Source: CAVVST01 sp963750995 (GTDB lineage: Bacteria > Acidobacteriota > Vicinamibacteria > Vicinamibacterales > UBA2999). From it: DNA of 64,000 nucleotides. Within the stretch, counting starts at the first letter, position 1; the number at the start of each line of letters is the position of its first letter. The position numbers and the translations under genes were made by a program. Shown piece by piece: positions 28,081 to 37,362 of this stretch. The DNA lies in assembly GCA_963750995.1 (NCBI GenBank), contig CAVVST010000004.1:992001-1056000 (forward strand), written 5' to 3'. The notes under the pieces were generated by a model that had not been told where the DNA came from, did no database searches, and was given only the letters and a program-made list of their open reading frames with translations.

Positions 28081-28151
28081 GGGGCGTGAGCAATCTCAGG
28101 GCCGGCCTCGGAACGGCAGGCCGCGCAAAACCTGGGGCTTGCTCACGCCCC
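28081..28151. repeat. Long-loop inverted repeat downstream of the 25-28 kb gene run
   Basis: GGGGCGTGAGCAA at 28081-28093 is repeated perfectly inverted at 28139-28151, enclosing about 45 bases that themselves contain CAGG/CCTG and GGCC pairs. No U-run follows, so it is not a textbook terminator. It could be a structured 3' end or a small RNA. No gene is seen in 28033-28248. Confidence 0.45.
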
Positions 28152-28248
28152 CCAGGTATCGCCTTCAACGGAAGCCAATTTCCCGAATTGTCCAGCCATC
28201 CTGACCTGGGCTGTCACGCTGGCAGGCCAGACTATGAGGGGACGCCGT

Positions 28249-28530
28249 CTATACGGGGGGCGCCTGGCGGCGATGCGCGAGCGTCAGCCAGTCGGCCAGC
28301 TGTCTCGCGGCTTCGTCCGGGGTTTGCCCGTAGAACGGCATCATGGCGGTCGGAACGCCGGGGGATCGAAGGAGCTGCGCGCGCCAGCGGTTGCTGACGG
28401 GCGTCACCTCGATCAGATACGGGCGCCCGCCAATGGTCTCTTCGAAGCGATGTGCAATCACAGGTGCGTTTCGTCGGGTGTCTGCAGGTGGAACGGGCGT
28501 CAATCTTACGCGCCATGCCGTGCAGATCAA
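28249..28530 (-). CDS. Small conserved-looking hypothetical protein
   Basis: Up to 93 residues. The coherent part begins near a GTG at 28461 (VIAHRFEETIGGRPYLIEVT) and continues RWRAQLLRSPGVPTAMMPFY and PDEAARQLADWLTLAHR. It has a beta-sheet-then-helix pattern typical of small soluble proteins, unlike the Arg-rich noise of antisense frames. The start is uncertain: ATG 28530 gives an extra 23 residues of doubtful quality. No family is recognised. It is divergent from the secreted-protein gene at 28698. Confidence 0.5.
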   Translation of the reverse strand: MICTAWRVRLTPVPPADTRRNAPVIAHRFEETIGGRPYLIEVTPVSNRWRAQLLRSPGVPTAMMPFYGQTPDEAARQLADWLTLAHRRQAPPV

Positions 28531-28639
28531 GCGAAAGGCAACGCGAAGAGAACGTCCACAGTGTAACGGTGACGATCCGGCGAGGCATCTTTTCGAAAAA
28601 ATATTTGCGACGGCCCGTTATGAACAGGATTTGCACGTG

Positions 28640-28659
28640 TCATCCACAGTTTTTCCACA
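28640..28659 (+). promoter_or_regulatory. Two DnaA-box-like 9-mers in tandem
   Basis: TCATCCACA (28640-28648) and TTTTCCACA (28651-28659) each differ from the DnaA box TTATCCACA at one base and lie in the same orientation, 11 bases apart, in a locally AT-rich intergenic stretch. Two boxes without dnaA/dnaN neighbours do not make an origin; a minor DnaA-responsive site is possible, chance is likelier. Confidence 0.2.
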
Positions 28660-28697
28660 TGCCGGCGAATCGAAGGCGAATTGAGGCGGTGTCGCCG

Positions 28698-30095
28698 ATG
28701 TACAATGTGGCCCGCCCTGTGATTACGAGATTCGTCGTCGCCGCACTCTGCTGGCTCGTGGCCACCGGTATGGCGTCGGCGGCCACCGACGCGATGCTGT
28801 TCCGTCTCTTCCTGACGGACGGGACGAGCATCGTCAGCTACGGCGAATTCGCGCGAGTCGACGATCAGGTCATCTTTTCGATGGTGATGGGCGGCAACGG
28901 CGAGCCGCGGCTGCACGCCGCAACCCTGCCGGCGAACGTCATCGACTGGGATCGGACATCTCGCCAGGCGACGTCGACACGCTACCAGTGGTACGCGGCA
29001 ACGCGCGGCGAGGACGATTTCCTGCGCCTCAGCAATGACGTGGCCGCGGTCATCAACAAGGTGCTGGTGGCCCCCGATCGCCAGCAGGCGCTCGAAGCGG
29101 CGCAGCGGGCGCGCGCGACCCTGGCCGAATGGCCCCGCGAGCATTTTGGTTACCGCCAGCGCGACGTCCGCGAGATCCTGTCGTTCCTCGACGAGGTGAT
29201 ATCGGATCTGCGCGTCGCTTCGGGAATGACCGCCTTCGAGGTCGCGCTTGTTGCCAATACCCCCGACATCATCCTGGAGCCGCTCGAGGGCATGCCGTCG
29301 CTGCGGCAGCAGATCGATCAGGCCTTCCGCGTCGCCCAGCTCACCGAGCGTCCATCGGAGCGAGTCGCGCTTCTGCAGTCGGCGCTGGTGATGCTCGATG
29401 AGGCAGTAGGCATCATCCCGCCTGCAGCGGTGGCGCCGCTTCGGCGCCTGGCCATCGAGCGAATACGGGAAGAACAGCTCATCGACAAGCGCTACATAGA
29501 CTGGTCACGCCGATTGATGGACGCGGCCACGCGCGGCGCCGAGAAGGCGCACGTCGCCGACGTCCAGCGTGTTCTCGACCGGATTCCACGCGAGGACGAG
29601 CGGCTCGGGCGTCTGCGGCCGGACGTGGTGCAGGCGCTTCACGCCTCGGTGCAGTCGCGGCTCGAGGATGCGCGGCAGCTGCGGCTGATGCGTGATCGCT
29701 GGGAAATCCGGGTGTCCTTGTATCGGGATTACCAGCGTCGCGTTGGCGGCCAGATATTACAGCTCGTGAAAACGCAGCCGGCGCTCGAGGCCATTCGCCG
29801 GCTCGACGGCCCTGAGCCGGAGGCGCTGCTCGAACTGCAGGCGCGGCTGAGCGGCGGCGCGGAGCGGCTCGATCGCATGCGCCCGCCCGGCGACCTCGGT
29901 GCCGCGCACAGCATGCTCATCGGTGCGTGGCGCTTTGCCGAAAACGCCGTAAAGGGCCGCTACGATGCGGCCCGGACGGCCAGTGTCGCTGCGGCGTGGG
30001 AAGCGTCTTCATCCGCCGCAGGCGCGCTGATGATGCTGTCGCGCGTCCAACAGGAGATTCGCGAGCTGCTCGAACCGCCCGCCATTCGTGATTGA
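28698..30095 (+). CDS. Secreted or periplasmic helical protein of unknown function
   Basis: A 465-residue protein. I choose ATG at 28698 because it yields a signal peptide (MYNVARPVITRFVVAALCWL..GMASAA); the frame is open further upstream but without protein-like sequence. The first 70 mature residues have SH3-like character (FLTDGTSIVSYGEFARVDDQ). The rest is almost all helix with many Arg, Leu and Ala (EAAQRARATLAEWPREHFGY, RLMRDRWEIRVSLYRDYQRR). It lies directly upstream of addB with the heptamer-repeat hairpin between them. No family is recognised; a scaffold or cell-envelope role is possible. Confidence 0.7.
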   Translation: MYNVARPVITRFVVAALCWLVATGMASAATDAMLFRLFLTDGTSIVSYGEFARVDDQVIFSMVMGGNGEPRLHAATLPANVIDWDRTSRQATSTRYQWYAATRGEDDFLRLSNDVAAVINKVLVAPDRQQALEAAQRARATLAEWPREHFGYRQRDVREILSFLDEVISDLRVASGMTAFEVALVANTPDIILEPLEGMPSLRQQIDQAFRVAQLTERPSERVALLQSALVMLDEAVGIIPPAAVAPLRRLAIERIREEQLIDKRYIDWSRRLMDAATRGAEKAHVADVQRVLDRIPREDERLGRLRPDVVQALHASVQSRLEDARQLRLMRDRWEIRVSLYRDYQRRVGGQILQLVKTQPALEAIRRLDGPEPEALLELQARLSGGAERLDRMRPPGDLGAAHSMLIGAWRFAENAVKGRYDAARTASVAAAWEASSSAAGALMMLSRVQQEIRELLEPPAIRD

Positions 30096-30107
30096 TTCCA
30101 TATTTTT

Positions 30108-30175
30108 GATTGGCGATTTGCGATTTGCGATTGGCGCGTGACCTCGAAATCACCAATCACCAATCACCAATCACA
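30108..30175. repeat. Mirrored heptamer repeat clusters in front of addB
   Basis: Four tandem 7-mers of the form GATTKGC run from 30108 to 30135, and four tandem AATCACC-type 7-mers run from 30148 to 30175. The second block is the near reverse complement of the first (about six of seven bases pair per unit), so a 28-base imperfect stem with a 12-base loop can form. It ends one base before the addB ATG at 30177 and occupies its leader. Confidence 0.75.
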
Positions 30176-30176
30176 A

Positions 30177-33104
30177 ATGTCTGTCTCTCCCCGCACAACG
30201 AGGCTCGTGCGGGTCCCCGATCTCCAGACGTTCCGCCAGGCCATCGTAGCGCTGTGTTGCGACGGGGCGCCGCTCGACGCGCGCGACCGTCTCGTCGTTG
30301 CGCCCACGCGCGCGGCCGCCGCCTATCTGCTTCGGGCGATTGAGGATCGAGTTCTCCCCGAGCGCGCGGCGCTGATCGTGGCCGACGTCGTGACGCCTGG
30401 CGACCTGGTCGCGCGCCTGGGGGATCGACTCCCCGGTAACCGCATGCGGCTCACCGAGCCTGAGCGCGAAGTGCTCGCCGGCGTGGCCTGCCGCATGGCG
30501 ATAGACGAGGGCAACGAGCCGCCGTTCAGGCTTCGGCCAGGGCTGGTTGCCGAGATCGTGGGTTTCTACGATGCGCTGCGTCTCAACCTGAAGGATGTGG
30601 ATGCGTTCGAGCGGCTGGCCCTTGGCGCGCTCGAGCCTGGCGCGGCTCACGACCGCGGCGCCGAACGCCTCGTGCGCCAGACACGGTTTCTGGTCAGCGC
30701 GTTCCGGCACTTCGAGAGGCTCGTCGAGGCGACCGGACGCGACGACGAGCTCCTGCTGCGGTCGGCGCTGCTCGGCGGCGCCGCGACTCGCCCGTGGCGA
30801 CACCTCGTGGTCGCCGTCGGCGATCATGCGACCGATCGTCATGGGCTGCGATCCGCGCACTGGGATCTCCTTGCGCGTCTGCCGGGACTCGAGCGCCTCG
30901 ACCTCGTCGTAACCGACACGATGGTCGCGGGCGCTTTTCACGAGCGGATTCATCAACTTCTTCCCGGCATCGAGGAAGTGCGCATGGCCTCGGCGCCGAG
31001 TCCGTCGGCTCCGGTGCTGCTTGTGCCGCCCGGTGGCGGACTCGCACATGTCGCGCGTGATCGCGAAGAGGAAGTCGCGGGGTTCGCGCGCTGGGTGCGC
31101 CAGGAGATGCGCGGCGGGAATGCGGTGTCGGCCCTTGGCCGGATGGCGCTCGTCGTGCGTCGTCCGCTTCCGTACGTCTATCTGACGCGGGAGGTGCTCA
31201 GGTCTGCCGGCGTTCCGGTGCAGATGTTCGACGCCTTGCCGCTCGCGTCAGAGCCGTTCGCAGCCGCACTCGATCTCGTCATCGCGTTCGTGGCTGGCAA
31301 TTTCGGCAGGGGGCCTGCCGTCGCGCTCTTGCGTTCCCCTCACTTCCAGTTTGTTTCGGGTCGCGCTCCGCTAGCCCCGGGCGAGGTGTCTGCCCTCGAT
31401 CGTGCGCTGAGCGACGCCGGTTACCTTGGCGAACTGGCGACGCTTGAACGGCTGGTGGCCGCCTGGTCTGCGGGAGAACACGTGCGCCCGGCGATCGGGA
31501 ATGCCGCCCGTTCGCTGCTCGAGGCGGCACGCCGGCTCGAATCCATCCAGTCGCCGGCGCCGCTTGCCGCTCACCTCGCCGCGCTCGAGGACTTCCTCGT
31601 CTGCTACCAAGCACCCCGCCGTTCGGAGGACGCCCTTGGTTCGCGGCATCGCCGCGGGCGTGCCGCTGTCTTCGACGTCCTGCGCGGTTTGCGCCATGCC
31701 TACGCGCAGTTCGACGAGCGCGCGGTGACATTCGACGAGACCGCGGCCGTGCTCAGACGCTGGATCGATGCCCACACATTCGCTCCAAGGGCGGGTGACA
31801 CGGGCGTCCATCTCGTCGATGCGGATACCGCGCGGTTCGGCGACTTCGACGCCGTTCAGATTGCGGGACTCGTCGACGGGGAATGGCCCGACACGCCGCG
31901 GCGGAACATCTTCTATTCACCGGGCCTGCTGCGCGACCTCGGATGGCCGTCTGAAGCCGACCGTCTGGAAGGCATGCGCTCGTCTTTCCGTGATCTGCTG
32001 CGCCTGCCCTCGGCGCGGCTCGTCGTTTCAGCGTTCGCGCTGGAGAACGATGCGGTTGTCGCCGGGTCAACGCTGCTCGATGCCATCGGTGCGGCGAGCC
32101 TCGAGACCTGCGACGCGGCGATCAGCGCGGCACGGATCTTTGAACACGAAGCACTCGGGCTCGAACCGGTCGACACGTCGATGCTCGGTTCGACGGCGTG
32201 CACGACGGCCGAGCGGCGGATGAACGCGGCCCGCCGGCGCACGGGCGACACCGCGGGGCATGCCATGGCCGCGTATTCACTCAGCGGCCTTGAACGCTAC
32301 CAGGATTGCCCCTTCAAGTTCTTCGCCGCCGACGTGCTCAAGCTGGAAGAACCGCCCGAAGACGAGCCGATGCTGTCGCCACGGGCGCGCGGCAGGTTCG
32401 TGCACGAGGTGTTCCAGCGCTTCTTCGAGGCGTGGGACGCGCTCGGCCGCGGCACGATCACCGCCGACCGCGTTGACGAGGCGCGCCGGCTATTCGAGGA
32501 CGTGGCTGCGCCTCTGCTCGGCCGCTTCTCCGACGCGGAAGCGCTGCTCGAACGCGCGCGGCTCTTTGGTTCGGCGGCCTCGGTGGGGATCGTCGACGTT
32601 GTACTCGGACTCGAGGCGTCTCGACAGGCGCCGGTACGCGAGCGGTGGCTCGAATATCGCTTCGACGGGGCATTCTCGCTGGGCGCGAGTGGCGGATCCG
32701 CCATCCCGATCAAAGGCGTGGCCGATCGAGTGGATCTCCTCGACGGCAACCGGCTCCGCGTCATCGACTACAAGTCCGGCGCCGCGCCGCAACCGAAGCG
32801 GGCGTTGCAGGCACCGATCTACGCGCTGTGTGCGCAGGAGCGGCTGGCGGAGCGGGACGGGCGCGCGTGGACCATCGACGAAGCCTCCTACGTCGCATTT
32901 GCCGGGAAGCGCCCGCTGGTACGGGTGGTCAAGCCGGAAGCCGCCGATGCCGCCGCCGTTCTCGCCGCGGCGCGGACCCGCGTCGTCGAGATCGTAGACG
33001 CGATCGCACGGGGCGAATTTCCAGCCAGGCCGTACGAGCTGCGGATCTGCAGTTACTGCGCCTACTCCTCCGTGTGCAGGAAGGACTACGTTGGAGACGA
33101 GTGA
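30177..33104 (+). CDS. addB: AddB-like PD-(D/E)XK nuclease/helicase subunit
   Basis: A 975-residue protein; ATG at 30177 (MSVSPRTTRL) is preferred over an in-frame upstream ATG lying inside the repeat. The N-terminal half is a degenerate helicase-like region (VVAPTRAAAAYLLRAI). The C-terminus is a PD-(D/E)XK nuclease (GVADRVDLLDGNRLRVIDYK at about 847-868). Cysteines in YQDCPFKFF (about 711) and ICSYCAYSSVCRKD near the end match the AddB-type 4Fe-4S cluster. With AddA it would resect DNA double-strand breaks for recombination. The start of addA lies 14 bases before its stop, indicating translational coupling. Confidence 0.85.
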   Translation: MSVSPRTTRLVRVPDLQTFRQAIVALCCDGAPLDARDRLVVAPTRAAAAYLLRAIEDRVLPERAALIVADVVTPGDLVARLGDRLPGNRMRLTEPEREVLAGVACRMAIDEGNEPPFRLRPGLVAEIVGFYDALRLNLKDVDAFERLALGALEPGAAHDRGAERLVRQTRFLVSAFRHFERLVEATGRDDELLLRSALLGGAATRPWRHLVVAVGDHATDRHGLRSAHWDLLARLPGLERLDLVVTDTMVAGAFHERIHQLLPGIEEVRMASAPSPSAPVLLVPPGGGLAHVARDREEEVAGFARWVRQEMRGGNAVSALGRMALVVRRPLPYVYLTREVLRSAGVPVQMFDALPLASEPFAAALDLVIAFVAGNFGRGPAVALLRSPHFQFVSGRAPLAPGEVSALDRALSDAGYLGELATLERLVAAWSAGEHVRPAIGNAARSLLEAARRLESIQSPAPLAAHLAALEDFLVCYQAPRRSEDALGSRHRRGRAAVFDVLRGLRHAYAQFDERAVTFDETAAVLRRWIDAHTFAPRAGDTGVHLVDADTARFGDFDAVQIAGLVDGEWPDTPRRNIFYSPGLLRDLGWPSEADRLEGMRSSFRDLLRLPSARLVVSAFALENDAVVAGSTLLDAIGAASLETCDAAISAARIFEHEALGLEPVDTSMLGSTACTTAERRMNAARRRTGDTAGHAMAAYSLSGLERYQDCPFKFFAADVLKLEEPPEDEPMLSPRARGRFVHEVFQRFFEAWDALGRGTITADRVDEARRLFEDVAAPLLGRFSDAEALLERARLFGSAASVGIVDVVLGLEASRQAPVRERWLEYRFDGAFSLGASGGSAIPIKGVADRVDLLDGNRLRVIDYKSGAAPQPKRALQAPIYALCAQERLAERDGRAWTIDEASYVAFAGKRPLVRVVKPEAADAAAVLAAARTRVVEIVDAIARGEFPARPYELRICSYCAYSSVCRKDYVGDE

Positions 33105-36100
33105 CGACATCCTCGCCCGCGCCCGCGCGGTTGATCCCCGGTTCAACGTCGCCCTCGAGGCCTCGGCCGGAACGGGCAAGACGCGGGTGCTGGTCGACCG
33201 CTACATCAACCTGCTGCGCGCGGGCGTCGATCCCTCGAACATTCTCGCGATTACGTTCACCCGCAAGGCGGCGGCGGAAATGCGCGAGCGCATCATGGCC
33301 ACGCTGCGCGCCGCCGCGGCGACCGGCGAGATTCCGCCCGCGCGCTGGCGCGAGCTGCGCGATCGCACGGCCGACATCACGATCAGCACGATCGACGCGT
33401 TTTGCCTGTCGCTGCTCCGGGAGTTCCCGCTTGAGGCCGATCTCGACCCGGCCTTTTCAGTCGCCGACGACACCGAGCTGCCGCGCCTGATCGACGAGGC
33501 GCTCGACCGCGCGCTGCGGATCTGCCGCGCTCTTGCCAGGGACGACGACACGGTGGCGCTGGCGTTTGCGCAGATCGGTGAGCGGCGCGTCCGGATCGGC
33601 CTGACGACGCTGCTCAATCGCAGGATCGTGGCACCGGACGTCTTCGCCCAGTACCTGGCAGCATCGGGCGCCGCCGACCTCGATATCGAGACCGTCACGC
33701 GGCGGGCGGCGGCATCGCTCGGCGCCGTGTTCGATTCGATGCGCGGCGGCGCCGATCGATTTCTCGAAACCGGTCCGCTGGAGCCCGCGTTTCAGCTGCT
33801 GGCGCACGGTCTTCGGCAGCTGCGCGCTGCGCTCGACGCGCAGGCCGCCCTGGACGCCGGCACCGTCCAGGCGGTGTTTTCGCGCACGCGTGAGCACTTC
33901 CTGACCCAGGACGGTGACGCGCGCGTCCGGTGTCCGTATCCGAAGACGGCGTTTGCCTCGGAAGCCGATTGGCGAACCCACAAGGACCTCGTCATCGGCC
34001 ACGCCGGTGACGTCGTCCGGGTGTCGGCTGCGTACCGGCGCGATCTCAACGTCCTGGTGTCGCGTGGGATCCGACGGATGTTCAGGGTCGCCGAATCCGA
34101 GTACCGCCGCACCCTCGACGCGCATGCCGTTCTCGATTTTTCGGATCTGCTGCTGCGGGCGTTGGATCTGCTGCGCCGGATGGATGACTTTGCCCAGAGC
34201 CGCTACCGCCTCGAGGCGCGTTATCACCACGTCCTGGTCGACGAATTCCAGGATACGAGCCGCGCGCAGTGGGAACTGATATCGCTGCTCATCCAGTCGT
34301 GGGGCGAAGGCGCAGGGTTGGCACATTCAGGGCCGCTACAGCCGTCCATTTTCATCGTCGGCGACCGGAAGCAATCGATCTACGCGTTTCGGGACGCGGA
34401 GGTGTCGGTGCTGCGCGAGGCTTCGCGCTATCTCGAAGGGTTGCGGCCCGACCGCGACGTCCGGCGGTCCATTTCGCGAAGCTTCCGGGCGGTGCCGCAG
34501 ATCCTCGCGTTCATCAACGACCTCTGCCGCGATATCGACAAGGCGCCTGGCCGAGTGGACGCCTTCGAGTATGCGGAAAGCGATCGCTTTCCAGTCGATC
34601 CATCGGGGCCGACTGACGACGAGGAATCGCTGGGAATCGTCGTGGGCGACACGCCCGAGACGTGTGCCGAGGCCACGGCGGCAGAAATTGGCCGGCTCCT
34701 GTCGTCGGGCGTTACGGTGCGCGATCGGGAGACGGGCATCCGTCGGCCCATCCGCCCCGGCGACGTCGGGATCCTGTTCCGGACGCGGGAGAGTCACCGC
34801 GAGTTCGAAGCGGCGCTCGAGCGGGAGGACATCCGATCCTACGTGTACAAGGGACTCGGATTTTTCGACGCGGATGAAATCAAGGACGTCCTCGCGTTGA
34901 CCTGGTATCTCGCCGATCCGGTTTCGGACCTGCGTGCGGCGGCACTGATGCGGTCTCGCTTTTTCGGCATTTCGGACGAGGCGCTCCGGCTGCTCGCGCC
35001 GAATCTGTCGCAGGCGCTGCGCGCGTCGGATCGGCCATCCGCATGGCCGCATCTCGACGAGTGCGATCAGCGCGCGCTCGACGAGGCACGCGATTCGACA
35101 CAACGATGGCGGCGCCTCGTCGATCGGCTGCCGGCCGCGGAGTTGATCGACGTCGTCCTCAGCGAGTCGGCCTACGGTCTCGAGCTGCGCGGGCCGCGCT
35201 TCCACCAGGCGCGGGAAAACCTCAAGAAAATGCGGTCGTTGATGCGGCGCATTCAGAACCGCGGCTATGGGACGCTGTCACGGTTGGCCGCCCATCTCGA
35301 CCGGCTCGCCGTGGGCGACGAGGCCAACGCGGCCATAGATGCGTTCGACGCCGTCAATCTGATGACCGTCCACGCGGCCAAGGGACTGGAATTTCCTGTC
35401 GTGTTTGTCGTGAACCTGGCGCGCGGCAGCGGCAACCGGCGCGACCCGGTGCGCCTGACAGCCGACCCCGCCGGGCACGGCGGATCGATCGCCGTGGGTG
35501 ATTTCCAGTCCGATGCCGACGACGATCACGCCGCCCGCGAACGGGAGGAAACCAAGCGGCTGCTGTACGTGGCGCTGACGCGCGCACGGGATCGCCTCTA
35601 CTTCGGTACCGTTCTGAAGGAGGGATTGATGCAGCCGGGGCGCGGGAGCCTTGGCGAGGTGCTGCCATTGTCGCTGCGCGAGCGGTTCGTTGCGGCAGCT
35701 TGCGCCACCGAATGGCGGTCGTCGTCTGGGACCGCACATCCGTTTCGCGTCTGCGCACCACGCCCGTCCACCCCCGAGCCGGCTGAAGCTGTGGACGCCG
35801 AAGCCTTGGTGGATCCGGGCGGCCCCCACATTCAGGCTAAGGCCGGCGTCAGCAGGCTCAACGGCGATCGACCAGCCGACGACTTCGCGCCGCTCGCCGA
35901 CACGACACCGATGCCCCGGACGGTTGCTTCAGCGCTCGGCGAAGCGTCAGGCGGCGCGGCCATGTCCCCGGAGTCGATGGAGGACGGGTCTGACCGCATC
36001 GTCGGCACACTCGTTCACCGAATGCTGGAGCGTTTCGGATTCGAGCGGGACGGAGGTTGTCGGATCACACGCGCGAGCGTCCTGCAGCTGCTTGGTTCTC

Positions 36101-36456
36101 ACGACGACCCATTCGACACGACGGCCGTTAGTGCGGACGATCTGGCCGACTCGGCGCTCCGCTCGTACCGTGCAATTTGTGGACGTCCCGAAATCGCGGC
36201 GCTGTATCTCGCGGGCGACCGCTGGCATGAGGTGCCGTTTACGATGCGCCGGGGCGACTCAGTGTGGCGCGGCACGATTGACTGCCTGATACGGACGTCG
36301 CCGACGGCGATGGCCGTGCTGGAGTTCAAAACCGGGAGGCGTCGACCCGAGCACCAGGTCCAGCTCGAGTTGTATCGGGACGCGGCGTCCCGGCTCTTTC
36401 CCGGAATGGCCATCGAGGCACACCTCGTGTATCCGGGGGACCCGCTCCTCGTTTAA
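33091..36456 (+). CDS. addA: AddA/RecB-like UvrD-family helicase-nuclease
   Basis: A 1,121-residue superfamily 1 helicase. P-loop ASAGTGKTR at about 24-32, motif Ia NILAITFTRKAAAEMRERI, Walker B LVDEFQDT near residue 384, motif III VGDRKQSIYAFRDAE, motif V VNLMTVHAAKGLEFPVVFVV and motif VI YVALTRARDRLYFG. The C-terminal RecB-type nuclease is present (AVLEFKTGRRRPEHQVQLEL). It overlaps addB, its expected partner, by 14 bases. The pair performs ATP-driven unwinding and degradation of broken DNA ends and loading of RecA. Family length is normal and no frameshift is seen. Confidence 0.9.
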   Translation: METSDDILARARAVDPRFNVALEASAGTGKTRVLVDRYINLLRAGVDPSNILAITFTRKAAAEMRERIMATLRAAAATGEIPPARWRELRDRTADITISTIDAFCLSLLREFPLEADLDPAFSVADDTELPRLIDEALDRALRICRALARDDDTVALAFAQIGERRVRIGLTTLLNRRIVAPDVFAQYLAASGAADLDIETVTRRAAASLGAVFDSMRGGADRFLETGPLEPAFQLLAHGLRQLRAALDAQAALDAGTVQAVFSRTREHFLTQDGDARVRCPYPKTAFASEADWRTHKDLVIGHAGDVVRVSAAYRRDLNVLVSRGIRRMFRVAESEYRRTLDAHAVLDFSDLLLRALDLLRRMDDFAQSRYRLEARYHHVLVDEFQDTSRAQWELISLLIQSWGEGAGLAHSGPLQPSIFIVGDRKQSIYAFRDAEVSVLREASRYLEGLRPDRDVRRSISRSFRAVPQILAFINDLCRDIDKAPGRVDAFEYAESDRFPVDPSGPTDDEESLGIVVGDTPETCAEATAAEIGRLLSSGVTVRDRETGIRRPIRPGDVGILFRTRESHREFEAALEREDIRSYVYKGLGFFDADEIKDVLALTWYLADPVSDLRAAALMRSRFFGISDEALRLLAPNLSQALRASDRPSAWPHLDECDQRALDEARDSTQRWRRLVDRLPAAELIDVVLSESAYGLELRGPRFHQARENLKKMRSLMRRIQNRGYGTLSRLAAHLDRLAVGDEANAAIDAFDAVNLMTVHAAKGLEFPVVFVVNLARGSGNRRDPVRLTADPAGHGGSIAVGDFQSDADDDHAAREREETKRLLYVALTRARDRLYFGTVLKEGLMQPGRGSLGEVLPLSLRERFVAAACATEWRSSSGTAHPFRVCAPRPSTPEPAEAVDAEALVDPGGPHIQAKAGVSRLNGDRPADDFAPLADTTPMPRTVASALGEASGGAAMSPESMEDGSDRIVGTLVHRMLERFGFERDGGCRITRASVLQLLGSHDDPFDTTAVSADDLADSALRSYRAICGRPEIAALYLAGDRWHEVPFTMRRGDSVWRGTIDCLIRTSPTAMAVLEFKTGRRRPEHQVQLELYRDAASRLFPGMAIEAHLVYPGDPLLV

Positions 36457-36530
36457 GGTCGAAAATTGACTTTTCAACCCTCCGAAACCCGGAAAATGTT
36501 GAAAAATAGTGGCTTTGCCCGACTTCTGCA

Positions 36531-36560
36531 TTGCGCGGCGCGGAAGGCATCCCCTACAAT
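36531..36560 (+). promoter_or_regulatory. Predicted sigma-70-type promoter for the zinc-ribbon gene
   Basis: A TTGCGC box (36531-36536) and a TACAAT box (36555-36560) are separated by 18 bases, upstream of the GTG-start gene at 36629. The -10 matches consensus at five of six positions, the -35 at four. It would serve the run of genes up to mrp. Confidence 0.4.
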
Positions 36561-36628
36561 CGAGTTGTCAGGACGCGCCTAGGCGTTCGGTAGGGAGTTT
36601 GAGATTGACCACAAAAGAGGAGTCCCGT

Positions 36629-36850
36629 GTGGCGCTGACCTGCCCAAGTTGCGGAAACGACCAGAATTTTCTCGTGAAAACGCTGCAGATGCATGTCGTG
36701 CATCTGGACGATTCGCGGGTCGAGGTCTCCGAAGAAGGGCGGCCAGCGGTACTCGAGGTCTTGTGCGACGAGTGTGAGCAGGCACTGAAGCTTGAAGACA
36801 TGGACGAAGGCATCCGCAAGGAACTGTTGCTGACGCTCGGCGCCCGCTAG
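36629..36850 (+). CDS. Small zinc-ribbon protein
   Basis: A 73-residue protein. The GTG at 36629 follows AAGAGGAG at seven bases; no ATG fits the frame nearby. Two zinc-knuckle pairs, CPSCGND at 5-11 and CDECEQ near 53-58, should bind one zinc. Between them is a beta-rich stretch (QMHVVHLDDSRVEVSEEG). No enzymatic motif is present. Such proteins act as nucleic-acid or protein-contact modules; the partner is unknown. First gene of the cluster ending with mrp. Confidence 0.7.
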   Translation: MALTCPSCGNDQNFLVKTLQMHVVHLDDSRVEVSEEGRPAVLEVLCDECEQALKLEDMDEGIRKELLLTLGAR

Positions 36851-36906
36851 GGTCCCCCCGCCTCCATTGACTTCTCTCCGTGCGGCCCATATGGTAAGCA
36901 ACAGTG

Positions 36907-37362
36907 ATGGGCGGACGCACCTTTCGTCCCTTCGGCCGCGGTTCGGTAGCACTTTTCGACGTCGCTGACGCTCGTCCCGATGCCGCGTGCTTCGCGGACG
37001 AGGTCGTCATCGACTTCCCCTCGGTTGCTCCCGCTGTCGATCGCATGCGGAACGCGTTTCTCGAAGAGGAACGCGCCGCCGCGCTGAGCACCGCGATCCG
37101 CCTGTCCGCGCTCGAGGCGCGCAACGGCGCGATGGTGCCGCTGGAGGTCCCGGTGCGCTGCACCTGCCACGCCTGTGGTGGCCGCGGGGAAACGTGGACC
37201 GAACCGTGCCATCGATGCCAGGGCAGCGGCACCGAACTGCGGCATCACCAGCTCCGGGTGTCGGTCCCCGCCGGCGTCCTCGACGGCACCTGTTTCAACT
37301 TCACGGTTACACCCCGACATAATCCGCCCACCCGCGTCGAGCTTCGCGTCCTCGTCGCGTAG
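36907..37362 (+). CDS. DnaJ-like protein lacking the J domain
   Basis: A 151-residue protein. The N-terminal 75 residues are unrelated to a J domain and have no HPD motif. Then comes half of a DnaJ central zinc finger (CHACGGRGETWTEPCHRCQG) with two CxxCxGxG motifs, and one DnaJ C-terminal beta-sandwich strand set (LRVSVPAGVLDGTCFNFTV). DnaJ binds unfolded protein through these parts; without the J domain it cannot stimulate DnaK. A substrate-binding or Fe-S/zinc-delivery role beside Mrp is conceivable. Its stop overlaps the next start. Confidence 0.65.
   Translation: MGGRTFRPFGRGSVALFDVADARPDAACFADEVVIDFPSVAPAVDRMRNAFLEEERAAALSTAIRLSALEARNGAMVPLEVPVRCTCHACGGRGETWTEPCHRCQGSGTELRHHQLRVSVPAGVLDGTCFNFTVTPRHNPPTRVELRVLVA

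Noticed and set aside
28640..28659. A replication origin suggested by DnaA-box-like sites
   Set aside because: Only two imperfect boxes, no AT-rich unwinding region, and no dnaA, dnaN or gidA nearby.
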